Part shown: positions 34,814-46,777 of the stretch, piece by piece
How positions within the stretch are numbered: position 1 is the first letter of the stretch
How the letters are laid out: each line of letters begins with the position of its first letter
Origin: Lyophyllum atratum
Taxonomy: Eukaryota > Basidiomycota > Agaricomycetes > Agaricales > Lyophyllaceae
Length of the DNA: 64,000 nt
NCBI GenBank assembly: GCA_014905825.1
Contig: JACGCN010000037.1
Span: forward strand, 434,001-498,000
Direction: 5' to 3'
Translations under genes and position numbers: made by a program
The notes under the pieces: generated by a model
Databases searched by the model: none
Told to the model about the DNA's origin: nothing
Seen by the model: only the letters and a program-made list of their open reading frames with translations

Positions 34814-37800
34814 ATGTCTGACTCCCGCCCTAGCACGGCAGACGAGAAGGGTACCATCGTCGAGGAACAACCCAAGCGCGGCTTCTTTGGTCGTAAAGCA
34901 GCAGTCAAGACCGAAGAAGAAAAAAAATTGGATGGGGCTCCCGATTCTAAAGAGCCTGAAGTTCAACCTGTGTCCTTCACTGCTCTGTTCCGGTGTGCAG
35001 CGTAGTACCTGCCTCACTCGACTATGCTTATTCCATCCTAGGTTTTCCACCAAGTTCGAGCTCTTCATAAATGCTATCAGTTTGATATGTGCTGCCGCGG
35101 CTGGTGCAGCCCAGGCAAGTTCTTTCTGAATTATGAGCATCGTAGTCGTTGGCTTACACCATTACAGCCACTCATGAGTTTGCTTTTCGGTAACCTGACT
35201 CAAGATTTCGTTCGATTTGGCACAACCCTCAAACTCGCTGCGGGTGGTGATGCTACTGCCAAAGCTAATATCCCCGCCGCCGCCGCCGCTTTCCGAAAGA
35301 CCGCCGCTTTGGATGCAAGTTACTTGGTGTACATCGGTGTGTTTCCTTAGCCATGTACTAAAAGCTGAGCTGGGCTGATCATCTTTCATACCCCAATAGG
35401 TGTTGGAATGTTCGTCTGCACATACATTTACATGTATGTTTGGGTTTATACAGGCGAGGTCAACGCAAAGCGCGTCCGTGAGAGATATCTCAAAGCGGTG
35501 CTGCGTCAGGATATCCAATACTTCGACAACGTTGGCGCCGGGGAAGTTGCCACGAGAATCCAAACCGATACTCGTGAGTTCCACATGTTTTGGGTCGCAG
35601 TTTAATCTGACAGTCAGTTTCGGTTAGATCTGGTACAACAGGGTATATCTGAGAAGGTTGCACTTGTTGTGAACTTCTTAGCCGCCTTCTTCACTGGTTT
35701 CATCCTCGCGTACATGCGATCATGGCGCTTGGCTTTGGCTCTAACATCAATCTTACCTTGCATGGCGATTACCGGAGGCGTCATGAACAAGTCTATCTCC
35801 AAGTATATGCAGTGAGTTATCTTCATTTTGCATGCATCTACCGTTTTTAACGGTCCTACTCAGGCTATCTCTCAAACACGTCGCTGATGGTGGAAGCTTG
35901 GCCGAGGAAGTCATCTCAACTGTCCGTACAGCTCAAGCTTTCGGCACACAGCGAACCCTGGCCGGTCTTTATGACGTTCACATCAACGAATCCCGTAACG
36001 TTGATTTAAAGGCGGCCATATGGCATGGTGGAGGATTAGCTGTCTTCTTCTTCATTATATATTCCGCGTATGCGCTTGGTCAGTTCATCTCTATCTGGTG
36101 TTTCCTATGTATATTTACGTCTTATCAGCATTCTCTTTCGGAACCACACTCATTTTGAGGGGTTACGGTTAGTGATGCTAACCATGATGAAATCTAAATA
36201 TTCTCATCATTCTGTTTTAGCCACCCCCGGCGAAGTTGTAAACGTATTTTTGGCCATCTTGATTGGTTCTTTCTCCCTCGTAATGCTCGCGCCTGAAATG
36301 CAAGGTTCGTCCTCAGTTCAAACTTGCTTCTACAGTTTTGTTAAAATCACGTTCCTTAAGCGATTACTCATGGTCGAGGGGCTGCAGCAAAGCTCTTCTC
36401 CACCATCGATCGTATTCCTGATATTGACTCCGCTAATCCTGATGGCCAAAAGCCTGCATCGGTTGATGGTGAAATCGTCCTCGAGGATGTCAGGTTTAGC
36501 TACCCCTCGCGTCCCGGCGTTCAGGTCGTGAATGGTCTCTCACTCACCTTCAAGGCTGGTAAAACAGCAGCCCTTGTCGGTGCCTCGGGATCCGGTAAAT
36601 CGACTATCATCTCCCTTGTCGAACGTTTCTATGACCCCACTTCTGGAATTGTCAAGCTTGATGGTGTCAACCTCAAGGATTTGAACGTCAAGTGGTTACG
36701 CTCCCAGATCGGACTTGTGTCTCAGGAACCTACACTCTTCGCCACCACCATCAAAGGAAACGTCGCTCATGGCCTCATTGGCACAAAGCATGAACACACG
36801 TCGGAGGAGGAGAAATTCGCTTTGATCAAGGAGGCCTGTGTCAAGGCCAACGCCGACGGTTTCATCACTAAACTTCCTCTCGGATATGACACCCTTGTTG
36901 GAGAACGTGGTTTCTTGCTGTCTGGCGGCCAGAAGCAGCGTGTCGCTATTGCTCGCGCCATCGTATCTGACCCGAGAATTCTTCTTCTGGATGAGGCAAC
37001 AAGCGCCCTTGATACCCAGTCCGAAGGAATCGTGCAAGACGCGTTGGACAAGGCTGCCGCAGGTGGGTATCTACTTCTCAACGCGGTTTCGTGCTAACCC
37101 GTCCCATCACTAGGTCGTACCACGATCACTATCGCCCACCGCTTGTCAACCATCAAGGATGCAGATGTTATCTACGTTATGGGAGACGGCCTGGTTCTTG
37201 AGCACGGCAGCCATAACGAACTCCTGGCGAAAGGCGCCGCATATACCCGTCTCGTCCAAGCTCAGAAGCTACGTGAAGGCAATGAAAGTCAGGCCACTGG
37301 CATAGATACCCCTGAAGAAGGCGATGAGCCCAAAGATATGGAGAAACTTGCACGCGAAGAGGTTCCTCTTGGTCGCAAAAATACTGGACGTTCGCTTGCT
37401 AGCGAAATTTTAGATCAAAAACGCCAGGCCCAGCAGGGCGAGAAGGAAAAGGGTGATCACAGTCTACCGTATCTCTTCAAGCGCATGGGACAATTGAATC
37501 GCGAGGGGTGGAGAAGCTATGCCATCGGCAGTATTTTCGCGGCTAGTGCGTTCACAGCTTACGTTGTCCTTATCAATCAATCTTTAATAGTTCCTCTTGT
37601 TCACAGTGACTGGCATGGTTTACCCGGCTTTCGGTATCGTATACGCGAAAGGTATCGATGGCTTCTCTGCCCCAAGCCGACAAGAACAACGCTTCCAGGG
37701 TGATCGTACTGCACTATGGTAATTTAACACCTCACATGACATTTTACAAGCTTTTCACATCGTACATCAAGGTTCTTTATCATCGCCATCATCTCCACCA

Positions 37801-39992
37801 TGGCTATCGGCATGCAGAACTATCTGTTCTCATCTGCCGCTGCGGTACTGACAGCTAAGCTGCGATCACTGACTTTCCGAGCCATTTTGAGGCAAGACAG
37901 TGAGTCCTCTCTTCTTTCCAGCGATCAACTTCTCTAACCTGTGTATAGTCGAATTTTTTGACAAGACGGAAAACAGTGTATGTCTCTTCTTGTTTCTGCC
38001 TTCATTTGTGATGTTTCGTTCGCTAACATCATCCTCAGACTGGAAGTTTGACAGCCAACCTGAGCGATAACCCCCAAAAAGTCAATGGCTTGGCAGGTGT
38101 CACCCTCGGAGCGTATGTCTTCCTCCTTGATGTTATCGATGCTTTGACTCATGCCTTCTATTAGTATTGTCCAGAGCATCGCGACTCTTATTGCTGGCTC
38201 TATCATTGGTCTTGCCTTCGTTTGGAAATTGGCCCTCATCGCCATGGGTGTGTACCTGGACATAGTTCACGTCTAACACAGCTGACAATACCCCACTTAG
38301 CGTGCACCCCTCTGCTTGTTTCTACTGGATACATCCGTCTGGTAAATATCGATAATCTGAGTGACTGAATATGATCTAACAATATTCCTAGCGTGTTGTT
38401 GTCCTGAAGGACCAGGCTAATAAAAAGGCTCATGAAGGTTCTGCTCAACTGGCCTGCGAAGCAGCAGCGTCAATTCGCACTGTCGCGGCTTTGACTAGAG
38501 AAGACGACTGCTGTGAACTTTACAGCGCTAGCCTTGAGGAACCATTGCGCCAATCGAACAGGACAGCTATCTGGAGCAACCTCCTTTACTCTCTTTCACA
38601 GTCGATGGTGTTCTTCGTCATTGGCCTCGTTTTCTGGTACGGATCTCTCCTTGTCTCAAGGCAGGAATATAGCACATTCCAATTCTTCGTTGGTCTAATG
38701 GTACATTAAACCTTCAGACTATAATTCCGCAGCACTAACTTTATCGACAGAGTACAACATTCGGCGCCATTCAGGCCGGCAACGTGTTCTCTTTCGTACC
38801 CGATGTCTCTTCAGCGAAAGGCGCAGGCTCCGATATTATCAAGCTAATTGATTCCGTACCCGACATTGATGCCGAGTCCAAGGCCGGCAAGACGGTTGAC
38901 ACCGAGAAGACGCAAGGTCATCTCCGTTTCGAAAACGTGCACTTCCGTTACCCGACAAGGCCTGGCGTGCGTGTCCTGCGCGACCTTTCGTTACAGGTCG
39001 AGCCTGGCACATATATTGCACTGGTGGGTGCAAGTGGTTCAGGAAAGAGCACTGTGTAAGTTTATGAAACCCGAATCCCCGGACTTGCACATATGCTGAT
39101 GCTTCATGTTATAGCATCCAATTGATCGAACGTTTCTACGACCCCCTTGCCGGAGAGATCTTCGTAAGCCTTTCACGTTGTAATTGCGATCCTCATAGGC
39201 TAATCGTCCACCCACAGCTTGACGACGAACTCATTACCGAGTTGAACATTCAAGAATACCGCAAACAAATCGCGTTGGTCTCGCAAGAGCCTACGCTGTA
39301 TGCTGGAACCGTTCGCTTCAATATCCTCCTTGGCGCCATCAAACCGGAATCCGAAGTTACTCAGGAGGAAATCGAGAAGGCATGTATGGATGCCAACATC
39401 CTCGAGTTCATCAAATCGCTTCCCGAGTATGTCTAGATTTCAAAGCATATATCCCCTGCTAATCATTCCATAGGGGCTTCGATACTGAGGTCGGAGGCAA
39501 AGGATCCCAGCTTTCTGGTGGGCAAAAACGTAGGTGTTTGGACTCGAAATTTTGGAGTCCTGTGCTCAATTGTTTGGAATTTTTAGAACGCATCGCGATC
39601 GCCCGTGCCCTTCTTCGCGACCCCAAAGTCCTTCTTCTTGACGAGGTTCGTTACTTCGATTATACCTTGAGAGACCGCTTGCCTTAAACTCTTCGACAGG
39701 CTACATCTGCTCTTGATTCCAACTCCGAGAAGGTCGTCCAAGCAGCACTTGATCAAGCCGCGAAGGGAAGGACCACGATCGCCATTGCTCATAGATTGTC
39801 TACTATCCAGAACGCTGACCGGATGTAAGTCTGATACTTGCTCTGATAGAGAGCCCATCTGACTTGATACGCATTAGCTACTTTATCAAAGACGGCCGTG
39901 TTAGTGAATCCGGCACCCATGATCAACTGCTCAGCAAACGAGGAGACTACTATGAATACGTCCAGCTTCAGGCTCTAAGTAAACGAGATTAG
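34814..39992 (+). CDS. Full-length ABCB (MDR/P-glycoprotein type) ABC transporter
   Basis: Exporter with order TMD1-NBD1-TMD2-NBD2 in the plasma membrane. ATG at 34814; the N-terminus is charged ([18 protein letters not shown]). TMD1 includes [37 protein letters not shown] and [19 protein letters not shown]1 has Walker [10 protein letters not shown] (about 36577), [14 protein letters not shown] (Q-loop), [18 protein letters not shown] and [16 protein letters not shown]. The linker is acidic and basic mixed. TMD2 spans about 37500-38770 in several exons. NBD2 has GASGSGKST (about 39030), [20 protein letters not shown] spliced to [38 protein letters not shown] and [14 protein letters not shown]. 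It ends [13 protein letters not shown]. Both ATPase sites look intact. Drug, lipid or pheromone substrate cannot be told from sequence. Confidence 0.93.
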
Positions 39993-40326
39993 AGGATTCC
40001 ACGATGTTATACCTACATTTTTTTTTTTTTGGAGGACTTTCTTTGATGATACTTATGATGAGTTTCGTGTCTACGTACATACACACACCCCTCTTCACAC
40101 TGGCTATTGATATCTAACAACGGGTAGCGGCCTATATACCTTTAATACCCTTAATAATAGAATCCATGCATGGAACACGCAGAGCGACCGCAGAGGTACA
40201 GGCAACTGAGTCAAGGAGCTTCGAGTTTCGGACTCTGTAACTCAGGGCGACACCACGTGGCGTGGTCATTCTTTAGTCGGCAGTCACCAGTGAACGACCA
40301 CGCTGCACCCAACACCCATCTCAAAA
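39993..40326. other. Intergenic, includes T-tract after ABC transporter
   Basis: A run of at least 13 T residues begins near 40018, just 25 bp past the transporter stop and likely in its 3' untranslated region. A short unstable frame (40170-40406) overlaps the following gene and is not coding. Confidence 0.4.
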
Positions 40327-41697
40327 ATGTCCGTCTCCCTCAACCCAAGCAATGCTCTCGGGTTCAAAAGTATGTTTCTCGCTGTCTATCTCGTCGCCCT
40401 CGGTGAACCCATAGTTCTGCAGGACCGCTAACCACGCTGGTCAAGCGCTCCCTCACCATCACTAATCATAATTCGCAACCCGTCGCCTTCAAAGTCAAGA
40501 CAACAGCCCCAAGGGTATGTCACAATCCATCTACGTATCGTCTCGACTGCCGTTGCCATTGGTCCTGATTTTTTCACCCAGCTCTACTGTGTCCGCCCCA
40601 ACTCGGGTAGAGTGGAACCTGGAGAGAGCGTGGATGTTTCGGGTGCGTCTACGACATACCCAGCTAGCATTTGAGACTTATCCCGACCTTGGACAGTAAT
40701 GCTGCAGGCCCTCCGGGAGGAGCCCCCGTCGAACGCGAAATGCAAGGACAAGTTCCTCATCCAGAGTACCCTGATCACTGCGGAGAAGGAGACCATGCCT
40801 CTGCAAGATATCGTACGGATCCCGTCAGTCTCTCAGCCTCAATATGCTAATACCTGCCACAGTGGTCTGCAACGGATGGAAGTGAAGAGGCCAAGGTTCA
40901 TCAGCAGAAACTCAAGGTGACGTACCTCCCTGCGGAGGGTCAAACTTTGGAGGAGGAGGAGGAACCGCAACAGCAGCCGAACCCGAGCTCATTCATACAT
41001 CCCAACGATTCGGTGAGCCTTCCGTGTTGCGTCACATTCGGATACCTTATCTTGTCTCCTGTAGCAATTCGACACTGTCCGTCAGAACCCTAGCGCCAAC
41101 GGCCATGCCCAACCCATTCCCCAATTCAATGAGCCACCGCCACCGCCATCTCACGAACCCCGCCCCAATACACCCCCTGCTGATTTCAGCGTGGCGCGTG
41201 AGGACTCTCGTGAAGACTCGGCACAAGAAGTTCCCCTGGTGCATGTCACCGAGGCCAGCGAACCATCACCGGTGTCACCGGCACCTCCCGTTGCACCCCC
41301 CCTCGCCTCAGATTCTGATCTCGAATATGCACCTGAGCCTGCCCCAGAGCCTGTCCACGTCCCAGAACCCATGCCTGTGGCCGCACCAGTGCCTGTCCCT
41401 GCCCCTGGTGTCACGGAAGCACCCAATCCTGAGCTGTTGGCGAAATACCAGGCGGCGCTGTCGGAGGTTGATAGGCTCCGATCAATCCTGTCCACCATGG
41501 AGGAGGAGGCAGCCCCCACTGAGACTGAGCTCCGAAGGAGGAGACCGGCCATGTCTGACGACGGAAGCGTTGCTGAGACCGACGTTGGTACGATGATTGA
41601 CGATAGCCACTACCACCATCAACAGGAAGGCGTTCCTCTGCAAGTGGTTGTGATCATCGCGCTCGGCGTCTTCATCACCACCTACCTCTTCTTCTGA
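40327..41697 (+). CDS. VAMP-associated protein (VAP/Scs2)
   Basis: ER tail-anchored contact-site protein whose MSP domain binds FFAT motifs. Exon 1 gives MSVSLNPSNALGFK, spliced to RPLTTLVKRSLTITNHNSQP then VAFKVKTTAPR. Next is LYCVRPNSGRVEPGESVDVS and VMLQALREEPPSNAKCKDKF, LIQSTLITAEKE. These are the conserved VAP MSP strands. A linker of about 100 residues rich in Pro, Glu, Ala and Val follows. A coiled coil (LLAKYQAALSEVDRLRSIL) precedes the C-terminal membrane anchor VPLQVVVIIALGVFITTYLF. About 364 residues, longer than yeast Scs2 because of the Pro-rich linker. No signal peptide, as expected for tail anchoring. Confidence 0.92.
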
Positions 41698-42036
41698 TGT
41701 GTTTTGCTTGGTGAAATTGGGTAGGTAGATACATGATCCATATGCACATATTTTCCTTATTATTCTATCCTATTTTTCCATTCTTGGATTTGAACAATGC
41801 ATATTTCCAGTGTTAATCTTCTTAAGGTTGTTAAAAGACCCGTTCTCGTCCTTTGCCACCCTTCAGGCCTCAGGCCTCACGGGCAGGTTGTTTCTTTTGT
41901 TTTCTGGCACGCTTATTTTATCGTTACTCGTCGCTATCTTCTGGGTACTTTTCCTTCCTGTACATACATGCTTTCTTTTCTGCCTTGGGATAAATCACTC
42001 TTTATCTCTCGCCCAACCTTTCATTGTGTTCGGTAT

Positions 42037-43524
42037 TTAAGCCTGTGCAGCCTGTAGATGAGCATCAATTGCTTGCGCCAATAATTGGTGAACGCGTTGC
42101 GTAGGATGTCCTGAGTCTGAATCATGGAAAAAGGTCAGAGTGCATGTTATGTTTGGGTGGTTTCAGTGAACGTACTGTACCAGAAGAAGCCAGTAGGGTT
42201 GGCGCAGGTGCAAAACCTAGGGGGCTAGTCAGCGATGCAGCAGTAAAGCCAGTCAAATAATACGGTACCCAGTGACGTTAGTGAATCCGGAGGCGGCGGG
42301 ATTGTCCAGGACTGAATTGAACCACGAGTAGGCATCGAAGGAGAGGGCGGTAGCACCTATGTCACCATTCATTCGTCATTGAGACTAGAAACAACTCGAA
42401 GTTACTATTGCCACACCTGTGTTGTTCGCTGCAAAAGCAGCGACATGATTTGCAAGAATGGTATTATACTGCTGTGTGCGCGTGTTCTGCAGGGCCGACT
42501 TTGTAGGATTGCCAACGGATGCGGGAGCGCGTCCACCTGGGGGAACATTGATGAATAGGTGATTCCTAAGGCCATGATTGTAGGCCAGTTGCTGGAGTGG
42601 TGTCAGAAGCAAACCGAGATATAATAGACTTGGAAAGGGCCGAGACTCACCACTGCTTTGAAGTACGACGTGATCTCTAATTCCCAAAAAGCGTTGAAGT
42701 CCGTTATCTATAGAGAATCAAGTAGGCAATCATAAACGGGGGCGAGAGGAACTCACGGTGGCATTGTTGAGTGTGTCGCCCGTGTCGTTGATCCCAATCC
42801 ACCACGTGGTCAAGGTTTGCCTCGGGGGATGCGGGATGACATTCGATGCGTAGGTCACCCACTGATTGACCTGATCTACCAGAGGAGTCGTGTAGTCGTG
42901 GTGACGTGGAAGCCTAGATTGCATTATAATTCCTTACCCATACTGCACATGTAAATTAGGTGGAACGTACAGGGCCGCGTCAATATCCGCACCCGCGAAA
43001 GCGAAGTTCCATAATTGTCTGGGACAAGCAGACGGGCGACCCGAGAAGCAGCCTGTCAGATATTCAAGCTAGTGGATTTTTAGGACGGGTGTCTGAGGGA
43101 ACATAAGGGTAGATTTTACCCACCCAGTTTGAGCCTTCTGAACTCGTCTAAAATATTGTTCGAATATCCAGAGAGAAAAGAGGATCGCTTAAGGTTAGCT
43201 TACATTTCTGGGTATGATCTCGTTCGTCAAGAGTTGTTGGGGAGTGAATGAGAGGTTCATAGCATTCCCGATGAAACTAGAATAGAGGACGCGTCATTCA
43301 TGTGTATCGATCAGACCATAGTGTGTATACCTAAAGTTGGCAAAGCCCCGGGTACCTTGAACGAACGAATACGAGTCGCCAAAGGCATAGACATATTTAG
43401 TGCTATGCCAATTGAATGCAGCAGCTGCATTGGTTGTTTTCTGGATGTTTGTTGCACCTAGAGAGTTCTTTATGCTCAGAAAACCGATTGTAAGGTTGAC
43501 CAGTGCGCGCCCAAGCATCTTCAT
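42037..43524 (-). CDS. Secreted GDSL/SGNH esterase (CE16-like)
   Basis: Probable secreted acetyl esterase acting on plant-wall oligosaccharides (family inference). The N-terminus from ATG 43524 is MKMLGRALVNLTIGFLSIKN with a signal-peptide-like hydrophobic core. Block I is VYAFGDSYSF, supplying the nucleophile Ser. The oxyanion Asn is in TTWWIGINDTGDTLNNAT. Further exons give RLQQLAYNHGLRNHLFINVP and TRTQQYNTILANHVAAFAAN. The last join gives CTCANPTGFFWY then NSGHPTQRVHQLLAQ, containing the catalytic His; the usual Asp three residues before it is Asn in this splice reading. Ends AHLQAAQA at 42037. At least six exons with introns of about 50-60 nt. Confidence 0.88.
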
Positions 43525-43575
43525 GGTGGCAAAGTGGAATAGAAGATGGGAATCGAAACATTTCGCCGTTGAAAG

Positions 43576-43588
43576 CCTTTAATAGCCC
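43576..43588 (-). promoter_or_regulatory. TATA-like element of the GDSL esterase gene
   Basis: On the minus strand GGGCTATTAAAGG lies about 55 bp upstream of the esterase ATG. Position and sequence fit a TATA box; not proven. Confidence 0.4.
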
Positions 43589-43810
43589 AACCGTACGCGT
43601 AGGTTGTGGACGGATGCAAAGAGTGCCGTCGGCCCGTCGGGGACCGAGACGCGATCGGGGATGGATGTCACATGGGACGACGCGAATTTGCCTCAATGGT
43701 GGAGAAGGATGATCGATGATGACTGAACGTTGAACGTTTAATTTACGGTGGACGTAAGAGAAGCCCTGGGCAGCTCTTTATCTTCGCTCCCAACCTGCTT
43801 TGACCCCACA

Positions 43811-44660
43811 ATGGATCCCTTCACTGATACCAAATCCCCCGTCTCAAAGCGCCCCACGTCTCGCCTCCAGAACATAACCTGGGCCGCGTCTACTTGCCTT
43901 GGTGTTTTCGCACTATTATGCATGTATTCTGTGTGGGCAAGGAGCGGAATCCACCCACCCCCTGCCGTCGAAAAGGTCAGCGATGAAGGCGCCACGGAAT
44001 GCGACCTAACATCGAATTTTAGGCAGTCGTGGTGCTATCTGGGCCGTCCAATGTCACTGGAACCATCACTTTCTACCAAAATAAAGGTCGCGGCCCAGTT
44101 ACCGTGAGCGGCGACATCAAAAATCTCGACCCCAATGCTTTGCGAGGTTTCCACGTTCAGTTCGTTTCGTTCTATTGACATCGTAAAAACATGACCTCAA
44201 AGAACCGTCCATTTAGCCAAGCCGGAGATCTCACCAACGGCTGCCTCTCTGCGGGTGCACACTTCAACCCATTCGGAGAACCGCACGGCGCACCGACTGA
44301 CAGAAACAGGCATGTCGGCGACTTGGGAAACATCAAATCGGATGGCGAAGGTGCTGCCATTTTCTCCCTCGAAGACTGGCAGATCTCCTTAAACGGCCCT
44401 CTGAGCATACTCGGGTGAGCATTCCTTCGCCTGTCATTCGCATGCCAGTCAAGGAATACAGCTGATTGATCTTCTGTTTACAGCCGTGCTGTTGTGCTCC
44501 ATGCTGTACGTCAGACTGTTTGTCTCCTGTGTGGGGTTGGCTGACGCCAATGCCGGCATAGGGTACTGATGATCTGGGAAAGGGCGGGAACGAAGAATCC
44601 CTCAAGACCGGAAATGCTGGTGGAAGAGCTGCCTGTGGTGTTATCGGTGTCAGCGCTTGA
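43811..44660 (+). CDS. Cu/Zn superoxide dismutase with N-terminal membrane anchor
   Basis: Converts superoxide to peroxide and oxygen. The first in-frame ATG is at 43811 ([20 protein letters not shown]). A single hydrophobic segment, [20 protein letters not shown], follows a basic patch: type II anchor or uncleaved signal. Exon 2 opens [20 protein letters not shown] and ends FHV; splicing restores [13 protein letters not shown] (first two Cu ligand His). Then come [20 protein letters not shown] and GDLGNI (bridging and Zn His plus Asp), RAVVLHA spliced to [18 protein letters not shown] and [14 protein letters not shown]. All metal ligands and both disulfide cysteines appear present. Cytosolic SOD1 lacks this anchor; the extracellular or periplasmic location is inferred. 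Confidence 0.92.
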
Positions 44661-45107
44661 CCTCACCCCGAAAGACGACTCCGACTTGAGGGCAGAAGTA
44701 GCCCATGTTTCTTGCCCATGCGTGCTGAAAACTTGACAATTGAAATGCTTTGATAGTAATACTGTGTACTCGAGTATACCCAATACGCGAACTTGTACCC
44801 CTTTCTCTGTATTGTAGCCACGCCGATCTTGCTATTGCCATCGAATTTCGATAATCCTGTCCTACACACCTTTTATTCGTGACGCGCCGGAATCAGACAG
44901 ATGGACGTCTCATTCCAAATTTGAGGCATGACGTGATTGCAGCTACTTTCCTTTTTTCGATATCCTCTTCACGCAACAACGGAGTGGTGCCTCCCACAAG
45001 CATCGTGCTAAGGTTCGGTTCACTCCTTTCTAGAACTGGGATTGATAGACCAAGGAAAATTTGTATTCCTAACGCGGACGTTGTATATGTTAGTCTGTAA
45101 TTACCCC
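44661..45107. other. Convergent intergenic
   Basis: 447 bp between the SOD and GH131 stops. Frames on both strands lack motifs; it holds 3' untranslated sequence of both genes. Confidence 0.4.
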
Positions 45108-46446
45108 TTACTGACACTGTGATAACGCTGATTATCAATATATATGCTGTAACGGAACGCGCTTCCACTTGCCTGGTAGTAGTAGGGCGGAGAGACGGAA
45201 ACACACTTGAAGGGGCTAGTGCAGGTGGTCGGGCCAGTCCAGCCAGTTCCTACGCAGGAAATTGTCAATGAATTTGCTCGTTCAACAGTCCAGCAGACCA
45301 CCTACCGCCACATTGACCCCATTGACTCTGGGTGGGACCACTCGCGGTCGTGGTAGTGGAAGCAGTCGTGGTCGTCTTAGTCGTGGTTGTGACGGGAGGG
45401 GTAGTGGTTCCTCCGCCGCCACCAGTTCCGATGACGGTGGTGATAGGTCCAGACTCAACATAGACACCGCTGAAGTACCAGTCTTCGGTTCCGGGGCCGT
45501 TGACCAGGCGGAGGACACCCAAGTGCCAGTCCGCAGAGTTGGTCGAAGTCGATGCTGCGATGTTCTGCACCAGCTTGGTGAGGGGCGATGATCCAGTGGA
45601 GGCCCATAGCCCAACAGTGCCGGAGCTAAACTGTAATAAAATAATGAGTAGGGTTACAAGGAGACATTAATGCGCCACGAACATTAATGTCGTAGGCGAA
45701 GTTGAACCAGGTATCGGCAGTGAAAGGAGTGCCCCATTTTTCAACGCCCTGGACCATCCACACGAGGTTCGAAGGGTTGGAGCCCACACCGTACTTGAGC
45801 TGCGAATTGTCCGTTTAGAACTGAATACACGAGATGTAATCAGACAATCTACCTCGGTGAAGTGACTCTCGAAAAAGCAAACTTGATACTCTAGGGTCGG
45901 CTATGATGCAAGGAGTCAAGCAGCGAGCGAGGACCACTCAGCGACAAGACATACATCAGGTGCGTTGGTGGCTGAACGCTTTACGGAGAAGTGGTAGAAC
46001 AGATTGCCCGTTCCCAAGTTGGAGGTGGTTTGAGGGATCAGTTCGCTTCGTTCGAATTGGGAGTTCCATTGCGATGTAGAATCGATAGAAAGTTTCAAGC
46101 CGTTTGTTTCAGTGGTAATGGCAGGGTTTTTATACGACGGCGAGAGGGCCAAGTAACGGGAAGTCGGCTGAGTACCGTGGATGTACTGGAATGCGGTGTG
46201 AGGGCAGTTTCTTCAGCACAAGCAGCAAGCTGAAGCGCTTCTTACCCATTGGTAAGCTCCAACTTGGTTGGCCCAAGACCCTATGGAGGGATATCTAGTA
46301 TGCATAAGTTTAAATGACAAGCTTCGCTCACATTTGTCGAAGTCAGCGGATGTGGAGTACTGACTGAAACTCCCAGACCAGATCGTTGTCCCCGCATTAG
46401 CAGCGAGCATCAAAGCAGAAAGCAAGATCCCAGTAAGAGCAAACAT
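45108..46446 (-). CDS. Glycoside hydrolase family 131 enzyme with C-terminal CBM1
   Basis: Secreted beta-glucanase-type enzyme acting on cellulose and related glucans (family knowledge). Signal peptide MFALTGILLSALMLAANA. The mature start is GTTIWSGSFSQYSTSADFDK, then, after the first intron, WSWANQVGAYQWY. GH131 signature segments: ITTETNGLKLSIDSTSQWNS, ERSELIPQTTSNLGTGNLFY, CFFESHFTELKYG and WGTPFTADTWFNFAYDI. A Gly/Thr/Ser-rich linker follows. The CBM1 has QSQWGQCGG, then GWTGPTTCTSPFKCVSVSPP and YYYQ joined to CQ. The last intron (45117-45172) has a GC donor (CAG|GCAAGT) and splices in phase 0 to TGTCAGTAA, completing the last CBM1 cysteine. Without that GC-AG splice the CBM1 would be broken. 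Confidence 0.93.
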
Positions 46447-46777
46447 GCTGAGAGATTATGTGGAGAAATTGTTGCATCCACCCTCACGCGTTTAAATAGT
46501 GATCATCTCCGGAATTGATAAATGTCGGCGAACTCTCGCTCCATTGGTCCTGCAAGGCTAAGCATAGGAAAATCATCGGGACCGGCAAAACAGCTAGAGA
46601 CGGTATTGATTCAAGAATGCAAGTCGTCATAATCATCGGGTATCGTATCGGTCACACGCAAGGTATGCAGCAGGTATCACGTTATTAGGATAGGTATGTG
46701 GTGTCTAAAGTTAATCCGAGGTATCAAATTCTGGCAAAATATGTAGAGAAATTTCCGCACAACGTTGAAACGACCGG
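46447..46777. other. Intergenic, GH131 promoter and CSC1 3' end
   Basis: 331 bp. Contains the GH131 promoter; a CATCGGG motif recurs at about 46574 and 46634. No gene seen. Confidence 0.4.
46491..46500 (-). promoter_or_regulatory. TATA-like box of the GH131 gene
   Basis: Minus-strand ACTATTTAAA lies about 45 bp upstream of the GH131 ATG. It is the best core-promoter candidate nearby, inferred from sequence and spacing. Confidence 0.45.
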
